Source: Spirochaetaceae bacterium UBA4077 (lineage in GTDB: Bacteria > Spirochaetota > Spirochaetia > Treponematales > Rectinemataceae). From it: 13,271 nt of DNA. A model generated the notes under the pieces. The model was not told where the DNA came from. It saw nothing but the letters and a program-made list of their open reading frames with translations, and searched no databases. Positions 8,015-13,271 of the stretch are shown in pieces. The position numbers and the translations under genes were made by a program. The DNA is taken from the NCBI GenBank assembly GCA_002383375.1, contig DFYR01000083.1, forward strand, positions 10,738 to 24,008, in the 5' to 3' direction. Every line of letters begins with the position of its first letter. The stretch's first letter is position 1.

Positions 8015-10103
8015 CCAAGAAAGGCAAGGCGCTCCGAGTGATCTACACACTCCAGGTGGTACTAGCGTTTCAAGCGATATCGACGTTCCAAGCGGTATAG
8101 GCGCGACGAGCGACTTAGGCGCTCCCGGTGATTTGCCAGAAGTGAGTGCAAAGCCCTACCTGAGGCTGGCGTTTCCCCTTCCGCTGGAAGCGCGCTACTG
8201 GTACAGGAATAATCCTGACTCTCCAGCCCGGCTGGGCTACAGGATAGAAGCATCCTTCGGACGTAGAAAAGCCAACGGTTTTGTGGTGGAAGAAGCCGAA
8301 ACCTGCCCTATGGAAGAAAGCCTGCTCAAACCCATAATCCGCACCGTGGACAAAGAGCCGCTCTTTGATGTCTCCACCATTGCCCTGGCTCAATGGCTTT
8401 CCTCAATGTATTTCTGCTCTCTAGGTGAAGCCCTGGGAACCATGCTCCCCACGGGGAGAAGAGAAAGCCCCCAAGCGTTGGGCGAACTCGAAGACTTCGT
8501 CATTGGAGACAAGGCTCTCGCCCTCACTGAAGAACAGCAAAAAGCCCTGGCTGGCATTCTCGCTTCGGGTCCTTCTACGACATATCTTTATGGATCCACG
8601 GGCACGGGAAAAACAGAGGTCTTTCTCCAGCTCGCCGAGGCTCAGTTGGCCGCAGGCCGTTCGGTGATTTACCTCGTGCCTGAGATAGCTCTCACTGGTC
8701 AGGTCATACGCTCCGCCAGAAAGCGCTTTGGCGACAACTGCGCGGTGATTCACTCCCGCCTGAGCCCCTCGCAAAAACTGGGCGAGTGGCGGCGGATTCT
8801 TAAGGGTGAAGCCACCATGATCATCGGTGCTCGGAGTGCCATTTTCGCCCCGGCTCGGAATCTGGGGCTCATCGTCATAGACGAGGAACACGAAGGCTCT
8901 TACAAATCGGGGAATAACCCGCGCTATCACGCGCGACAAGTGGCCATGTACAGGGCACTGAAAGAAAAGGCCATTCTCATCCTGGGCAGCGCCACCCCCT
9001 CGGTGGAAGCCTGGCATTCCTGCGAGAGCGGAGCTATGAAAAAGGAAACCCTGCGCCAGCGCCCGGCAGGAGGAGCCTTCCCCGCGATCGAAGTGCTGGA
9101 CATGAGGGGCGAAAAGGCAACCATATCCTTTCGTCTGGCCGAAGCCCTCAAGGCGACCAAGGCCGAAGGGCGTCAGTCCATTCTCTTTTTAAACCGCCGG
9201 GGCTTTTCTCATTTCTTCGTCTGCAACACCTGCGGCGCCGAGCTCAGCTGCAAAAACTGCACGGTATCCCTCACCTACCACAAGGAGCAGAACCAGCTGG
9301 TCTGCCATTACTGTGGCTACAGAGCAGCTCCGCCCTCCGCCTGCCCGGAATGCGGCTCCCTGGATGTGGGATGGAAGGGTTTCGGCACCGAACGAGTGGC
9401 CGAGGAAGTGGAAAATCTCTTTCCCGACTGGTCCATCAGAAGAATGGACGCAGATTCGGTTTCAAAAAAGGGCAGCCTTGAATCGATACTAGAGGAATTT
9501 CGAAAGGGGAAAATCGATCTGCTGCTGGGTACCCAGATGGTAGCCAAGGGACTTAATTTCCCTGGAGTAAAGACCGTAGGCCTAGTCCTAGCCGACGCGG
9601 GGCTCAATCTACCCGACTTCAGGGCTGCGGAACGCGTTTTCTCACTTATAGTCCAAGTAGCCGGCAGGGCAGGGCGCTACGACCCTGACGGCAGGGTCTA
9701 TATCCAAACCTTCAGACCCAACAATCCGGTCATACGCCTGGCCAGTGAAATGGATATGGAATCATTCTATGCCCGGGAACTCATGCTCAGGCAAGCCCAA
9801 GGCTTTCCGCCCTTCGCTCGCATCGCCCGCCTCGTGGTACGTTCCAAAGACCGGGAGGCTTGCATAGCTTCAGTCCGGCAGCTGGCCCGAAAAGAAACAA
9901 GCCTGCGCAGCTCGACGGTGGAACTTTTGGGTCCTTCCGAGTGCCCCTTGGGCATGATCGCCGGCTCCTACCGCTGGCAACTTTTGCTGCGCGCCACCAG
10001 CCTAAGCAGGCTCCACCAGGCTGTGCGCATGATCACAGAAGGCATAAAATTCCCTTCATCGGTTTATCTGGAAATCGATATAGATCCAGTCCAGCTTCTG
10101 TAA
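8007..10103 (+). CDS. priA: Primosomal protein N', replication restart helicase PriA
   Basis: 698 residues, near the usual ~730. It loads the replisome at stalled forks. The N-terminal DNA-binding domain starts near YLRLAFPLPLEARYWYR (~52). The helicase core has Walker A GSTGTGKT (196-203), DEEH (292-295), GSATPSVE, GTQMVAKGLNFPGV and QVAGRAGR. Eight cysteines at 406, 409, 415, 418, 433, 436, 446 and 449 form the two zinc sites with the same spacing as E. coli PriA. The first ~45 residues are a Gly/Ser/Asp/Pro-rich extension with a degenerate repeat. The ATG at 8007 overlaps the udg stop and is favoured by that coupling. An in-frame GTG at 8142 (codon 46) just before the conserved domain is a possible alternative start without a good ribosome site. 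Confidence 0.96.
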   Translation: MIDQERQGAPSDLHTPGGTSVSSDIDVPSGIGATSDLGAPGDLPEVSAKPYLRLAFPLPLEARYWYRNNPDSPARLGYRIEASFGRRKANGFVVEEAETCPMEESLLKPIIRTVDKEPLFDVSTIALAQWLSSMYFCSLGEALGTMLPTGRRESPQALGELEDFVIGDKALALTEEQQKALAGILASGPSTTYLYGSTGTGKTEVFLQLAEAQLAAGRSVIYLVPEIALTGQVIRSARKRFGDNCAVIHSRLSPSQKLGEWRRILKGEATMIIGARSAIFAPARNLGLIVIDEEHEGSYKSGNNPRYHARQVAMYRALKEKAILILGSATPSVEAWHSCESGAMKKETLRQRPAGGAFPAIEVLDMRGEKATISFRLAEALKATKAEGRQSILFLNRRGFSHFFVCNTCGAELSCKNCTVSLTYHKEQNQLVCHYCGYRAAPPSACPECGSLDVGWKGFGTERVAEEVENLFPDWSIRRMDADSVSKKGSLESILEEFRKGKIDLLLGTQMVAKGLNFPGVKTVGLVLADAGLNLPDFRAAERVFSLIVQVAGRAGRYDPDGRVYIQTFRPNNPVIRLASEMDMESFYARELMLRQAQGFPPFARIARLVVRSKDREACIASVRQLARKETSLRSSTVELLGPSECPLGMIAGSYRWQLLLRATSLSRLHQAVRMITEGIKFPSSVYLEIDIDPVQLL
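8020..8141 (+). repeat. Degenerate repeat in the 5' end of priA
   Basis: Codons ~6-45 of priA encode a series of loose copies of a roughly 11-residue unit around 'S-D-(L/I)-x-x-P-(G/S)-(G/D)': APSDLHTPGG, SSDIDVPSG, TSDLGAPGD. At the DNA level the copies share short GCTCC/AGCGAT/GGT words but have drifted considerably. The stretch precedes the conserved DNA-binding domain and is not part of the PriA fold. It may be a flexible tail, or it may be largely untranslated if a later start is used. Confidence 0.5.
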
Positions 10104-10107
10104 TCCG

Positions 10108-10153
10108 GCTTCTCGAATTAGGCAGGGCTGAAAGACCTGCGCAGCCTCGAAGC
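10108..10153 (+). other. Nested inverted repeats between priA and ackA
   Basis: Just after the priA stop, GCTTC (10108-10112) can pair with GAAGC (10149-10153). Inside, GCAGG (10122-10126) pairs with CCTGC (10136-10140) around a 9-nt loop. No T-run follows, so this is not a standard terminator. It could be a weak pause or RNA-stability structure at the priA mRNA end, or chance in GC-rich DNA. Confidence 0.3.
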
Positions 10154-10208
10154 TTGCAGCCGAAAGCCTCGAGTAGAGATAGCGTTATAACGGTCCTTTG
10201 CCCTCACC

Positions 10209-10237
10209 TTGTCGCGATTTGTCCCGAGTGGTAGTAT
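10209..10237 (+). promoter_or_regulatory. Candidate ackA promoter
   Basis: TTGTCG (10209-10214) and TAGTAT (10232-10237) are separated by exactly 17 nt and each matches four of six bases of the sigma-70 consensus. Transcription would start near 10244 and leave a short leader containing AGGAG (10252-10256), 5 nt before the ackA ATG. An alternative -10 box, TATAAC at 10186-10191, is closer to consensus but has no well-placed -35 partner. ackA is the only gene in the + strand run with a long (158-bp) upstream gap, which supports its having its own promoter. Confidence 0.4.
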
Positions 10238-10261
10238 GAAAAAAACCCCCTAGGAGAGAAT

Positions 10262-11599
10262 ATGGTCATTCTTACCCTGAATTGCGGTTCTTCTTCCGTA
10301 AAATACCAGGTCTACGATTGGGACAACAAGGATATCCTGGCCACCGGCATTGTGGAGCGTGTCACAATAGGTGGCTCTTCCATCACCCACAAGGCTGCGG
10401 GCAAGCCCGACTACGTGGTCGAGCACGAGTGCCCCAATCATACCGTGGCCATCCAGCTCATCCTCAACACCCTGGTCGATGCGGACTACGGCGTCATCTC
10501 CGATATGGGGATGATCAAGGCAGTCGGACACAGGATGGTGCACGGTGGTTCCCGTTTCGCCCGCTCCTCGATCATCAACGATGAATTCCTGGACACCTTC
10601 AAGGAACTCACCGACCTGGCTCCCCTGCACAACCCTGCCAACCACATGGGCGTAAAAGCCGCTCGTTCCGTGCTGCCCAAGGTGCCCCACTGCGCGGTCA
10701 TGGACACAGCCTGGCACCAGACCATGCCCGCTTCCTCCTACATGTACGCCCTTCCCCAGGACTGGTACGAAAAGCATATGGTGCGCCGCTATGGCTTCCA
10801 CGGAACCAGTTTCCTCTATAACGCCAAGCGCGCGGCGGTTCTATTGGGCAAGGATCCCTTTGAGACCAACCTCGTCATCGCCCATATCGGTAACGGCGCC
10901 TCCATCAACGCGGTCAAAAATGGCTGTTCCTTCGACACATCCATGGGGCTCACCCCTCTCGAAGGTCTTGTCATGGGCACCAGAAGCGGCGACATCGATC
11001 CCGGCATCATTTTCCACATGATGCGCCGCACCGGAATGAGCGCCGCCGAGGTCGAGAAAAAGCTCAACAAGGAATCGGGGGTCTTGGGAATCACCGGCAA
11101 GTGGGCAGACCGCCGGGATATAGAGCTGGCGTCCGAGAAGGGCGATCTCGTCGCCCAGTTGGCCCAGCACATGGAAAGCTACAGGATCAAGAAATATATC
11201 GGCGCCTATTACGCCGCCCTGGGTCGGATGGACGCCCTGGTCTTCACCGCCGGTGTCGGCGAAATGGCTCCCCGCATACGGCAGTTAGCCACCGAAGGCC
11301 TCGAGGACATGGGGATTATCGTGGATGAGAAAAAGAACGCCCTGGCCAAGTGCCGCAACGCCGAGCTGGACATCACTGGCCCCGGCTCCAAGGTCAAGGT
11401 ATTCGTCATCCCCACCGACGAAGAGCTGGTCATGACCGAGGACGCGTACGCGCTCATGAAAGGCAGCTATGATGTCCATACCAATTACCATTACTATTTC
11501 GAAAACCGCGACTATGTGAACAAGACAAGGGCTGCAGGCCTTGAAAAAGACCTGGCCAAGAAGCCCTGGCTCAAGGACATCATAGCCCAGGTTCCCTGA
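10262..11599 (+). CDS. ackA: Acetate kinase
   Basis: 445 residues, about 45 longer than the usual ~400. It interconverts acetyl phosphate and acetate, giving ATP in fermentation. Asn7 (in LNCGSSSVK), Arg91 (HRMVHGG), Asp148 (MDTAWHQTMP), His180 (RYGFHGTS) and Arg241 (GTRSGDIDP) fall on the same numbers as in the Methanosarcina thermophila enzyme. Two segments near the nucleotide pocket are unusual: GKWADRRD (279-286) and AGVGEMAP (330-337), where the common form of the latter is GIGENS. Residues ~400-445 are a charged tail rich in Tyr and Lys, beyond the normal end after PTDEEL. Translation is well supported by AGGAG 5 nt upstream. No phosphotransacetylase gene is adjacent. The gene faces larA with no clear terminator between them. 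Confidence 0.95.
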   Translation: MVILTLNCGSSSVKYQVYDWDNKDILATGIVERVTIGGSSITHKAAGKPDYVVEHECPNHTVAIQLILNTLVDADYGVISDMGMIKAVGHRMVHGGSRFARSSIINDEFLDTFKELTDLAPLHNPANHMGVKAARSVLPKVPHCAVMDTAWHQTMPASSYMYALPQDWYEKHMVRRYGFHGTSFLYNAKRAAVLLGKDPFETNLVIAHIGNGASINAVKNGCSFDTSMGLTPLEGLVMGTRSGDIDPGIIFHMMRRTGMSAAEVEKKLNKESGVLGITGKWADRRDIELASEKGDLVAQLAQHMESYRIKKYIGAYYAALGRMDALVFTAGVGEMAPRIRQLATEGLEDMGIIVDEKKNALAKCRNAELDITGPGSKVKVFVIPTDEELVMTEDAYALMKGSYDVHTNYHYYFENRDYVNKTRAAGLEKDLAKKPWLKDIIAQVP

Positions 11600-11657
11600 G
11601 CCTTCTGTGCATTACTGCCGGTTTCAGATTCCCGGTATCGAGATCCGCAGCCGAAAC

Positions 11658-12923
11658 CTAGGGTGCTACATAGGGCACGGTCACGCTCCCCTCGGGGAAG
11701 ACAATAAAGTCCGCGTCAGATCCCTGGTCTTCCATGGCCATGCGTACCGCTTCTTCAACGGTAGCCGCCTTGCGGGCGAAAAGGCTCGCCACCACCTCTT
11801 CGGAGAGACTGGTCACGAAAATAACCTTCTTTGTAGCGGCTACCTTGGCAAAACCGTACGCCTTGTGGCCACCCATGACAAAATTTGCCTTTACAGCATC
11901 CATGATGCCCTGGGCTGTGTACCCCGCCTTCATATAGGATTCGAAAATCTTTTCGCCATAGCCTTCCTTGCATTCGGCCACGACAATAACAGTTCCTCCC
12001 TCCACCGTTGCCTTGTCGGCATGGTCAAGGGCTTTTTGGGTCTGGTAAAGATTTATATCCCGCGGATAGCCCGAAGCGGCGGCCACTGCAATCTTAACCT
12101 TTCGGGGAATCGGTGTAAGATACATGGATTCACTCACGTTAACCGCCTGATACCAGGCTTTTTCCACATCCCCTGCCACAACCTCCACCAGCTTTCCAGC
12201 ATCGTTCACCACGGCGTTGATTATAAAATCCACCCCTGCTATCCGGGCTGCGTGAATCATTTCGAGGCTGACCGGATTTTCCTTTATCGGCGGCAGATTA
12301 TCCATTATCTCCACCATCCGGGCGTGGTTTTTCTCAACCGTCTCCTTGCCCGACACTCCTGGGAGTATGGATTTACGCCCTCCCGAGAAACCGGCAAAGT
12401 AATGCGGCATCACCACTCCCAGGGTGATGATAAAGTCCGCCTCGTCCACAAGCTTATTGAGCCAGAATTCGTAGCCAGAGGGCAGTTTTCCTTTAAAGAC
12501 CAGGTTGCTCTTATCCGTCGCGTCGTGGGAAAGTACCCTAAACCTACGGCAGAGCTCTTCGCCATAGACCTGGACGTCCTGCTCCCTAGTATGGGGGTCG
12601 TGAATACCGGTGGCAGTGATAAGTGTAACATTGGAATCGGGTATGCCCGCCTTTTCGATGGTTTCCACCAAGGGCGGCATAAGCACCGAATAGGGCGTTG
12701 GCCTGGTTATGTCATTTACAATTATGACGAGTTTTTGGGGCTTTACGGCCTTGAGCATCTCTAAGAGAGGGGGAGTTCCCTCCGGAGCCTCGAGTACCTT
12801 TTTAACCGAGCCAAGGGCGTCCGTTAGGGGTTTTTTCTCCCCGGGCATTACGACCTTGAGGATGCGCTTGTCCTCAAGGTCGAGGGGAAGACTGCCTTTT
12901 CCGTATTTCAGATCAAAATGCAT
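11658..12923 (-). CDS. larA: LarA-type nickel-pincer enzyme, probable lactate racemase or relative
   Basis: 421 residues, the usual length. LarA enzymes racemise lactate or related 2-hydroxyacids using a nickel-pincer nucleotide bound to a lysine. The key residues fall on Lactobacillus plantarum LarA numbering: NDITRPTP (70-77, with Arg74), His108 (ATGIHDPH), His174 (MPHYFAGFSGGRK), Lys184 (the pincer lysine in GGRKSILPG) and His200. SHDA (132-135) is also present. LarA homologues act on several hydroxyacids, so L/D-lactate is the best guess, not a certainty. Cofactor genes larB, larC and larE are not in the window. The start is supported by AAGGAG 8 nt upstream on the minus strand. It overlaps the upstream small gene by 16 nt, so the two are co-transcribed. 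Confidence 0.88.
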   Translation of the reverse strand: MHFDLKYGKGSLPLDLEDKRILKVVMPGEKKPLTDALGSVKKVLEAPEGTPPLLEMLKAVKPQKLVIIVNDITRPTPYSVLMPPLVETIEKAGIPDSNVTLITATGIHDPHTREQDVQVYGEELCRRFRVLSHDATDKSNLVFKGKLPSGYEFWLNKLVDEADFIITLGVVMPHYFAGFSGGRKSILPGVSGKETVEKNHARMVEIMDNLPPIKENPVSLEMIHAARIAGVDFIINAVVNDAGKLVEVVAGDVEKAWYQAVNVSESMYLTPIPRKVKIAVAAASGYPRDINLYQTQKALDHADKATVEGGTVIVVAECKEGYGEKIFESYMKAGYTAQGIMDAVKANFVMGGHKAYGFAKVAATKKVIFVTSLSEEVVASLFARKAATVEEAVRMAMEDQGSDADFIVFPEGSVTVPYVAP

Positions 12924-13243
12924 CGAACCTTCTCCTTATTGTTCAAAACCTCGGCCGCAACGAGGCCCTGGGGCTCGCTATGGCCGAAGGTCTCTGGATG
13001 CTTGGAAACCCGCTTGGTTTTGTTGTAGGCGATGAGGTTGGCGATATTGTCGCCCGTGCTCCGCATAACCAGGACGGTGCCGCCCCTGCTCACGATCACG
13101 TCCGCCTCGTCCTCCCAGCGCCGGGCGATGGGGACAGCAGCCTCCAAAAGACCCCGTTCGACAACAATCTTTTCCTTGAACTCTTTGGCGACCCGACTGA
13201 AAGTTTCGGCTATTCCGTCATCCGGAGTTATGCAGACTATCAT
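12908..13243 (-). CDS. Small protein with a partial PrpR_N-like N-terminus, coupled to larA
   Basis: 111 residues from the ATG at 13243. Residues 1-55 (MIVCITPDDGIAETFSRVA ... ADVIVSRGGT) resemble the first half of the PrpR N-terminal sensor domain, in which a short strand, a helix and the 'DVIISRGGT' motif recur. Where that domain would go on with its second half, this protein has a different tail with GDNIANLIAYNKTKRV and HPETFGHSEPQGL. I do not recognise this tail. Other frames across it give no better continuation and codon use stays constant, so a recent frameshift is unlikely. The frame remains open upstream to the window edge and no ribosome site precedes the ATG, so the true start may lie outside the window. 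The stop overlaps larA by 16 nt. A regulatory or accessory role for LarA is inference. Confidence 0.55.
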   Translation of the reverse strand: MIVCITPDDGIAETFSRVAKEFKEKIVVERGLLEAAVPIARRWEDEADVIVSRGGTVLVMRSTGDNIANLIAYNKTKRVSKHPETFGHSEPQGLVAAEVLNNKEKVRCILI

Positions 13244-13271
13244 TAAGCAATTATGCGGACAGAAGTGCCGG

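Noticed and set aside
8421..9017. A 198-codon frame on the - strand within priA
   Set aside because: It is antisense to the helicase core, where PriA motifs are intact; it is a composition artefact.
11620..11656. Inverted repeat GGTTTC/GAAACC between ackA and larA as a shared terminator
   Set aside because: The stem is only 6 bp with a loop of nearly 30 nt and no T-run on either side.
11607..12764. A 385-codon open frame on the + strand running opposite larA
   Set aside because: It lies entirely antisense to a gene with fully conserved LarA residues, has no recognisable domain and is rich in His/Gly/Arg as expected from a reversed GC-rich gene.

Overview
The window looks like chromosomal DNA from a moderately GC-rich anaerobic or fermentative bacterium. 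A spirochaete of the Treponema/Spirochaeta type is my best guess. The reasons are the def-fmt-PASTA gene order, an acetate kinase with a long C-terminal extension, and a lipobox of loose consensus. This assignment rests on memory of family patterns and no search was run. I see no mobile elements, CRISPR arrays, or tRNA or rRNA genes.

Region 1 (1-211): the 3' end of rpsU (ribosomal protein bS21), followed by a strong Rho-independent terminator whose A and T tracts are symmetrical.

Region 2 (264-10103, all + strand): a compact run of eight genes. They are a DUF192 lipoprotein, def (peptide deformylase), fmt (Met-tRNA formyltransferase), a membrane-anchored PASTA protein without a kinase, a C-terminally anchored protein resembling the RMD1/RMND1 (DUF155) family, a glycoside hydrolase family 2 enzyme, a family 4 uracil-DNA glycosylase and priA. 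The gaps are 29, 12, 65, -1, 10, -8 and -8 nt, so the run is probably one operon or two closely coupled ones. Its functions mix N-terminal Met formylation and deformylation, envelope-associated proteins, sugar hydrolysis, uracil repair and replication restart.

Region 3 (10262-11599, + strand): ackA (acetate kinase), behind a 158-bp gap that holds a plausible promoter and an inverted-repeat structure. The four catalytic residues checked are conserved. Segments near the nucleotide pocket depart from the common consensus, and there is a C-terminal tail of roughly 45 residues.

Region 4 (11658-13243, - strand, convergent with ackA): a LarA-type nickel-pincer enzyme homologue, preceded by an overlapping small gene whose N-terminal half resembles the start of the PrpR_N sensor domain. 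A lactate racemase facing acetate kinase would suit lactate-to-acetate energy metabolism, but this link is an inference.

Most of the window is ordinary housekeeping DNA. The points most worth a second look are the small PrpR_N-like partner of LarA, the RMND1-like protein sitting beside formylation genes, the altered acetate kinase motifs, and the low-complexity N-terminal extensions on the UDG and PriA proteins.
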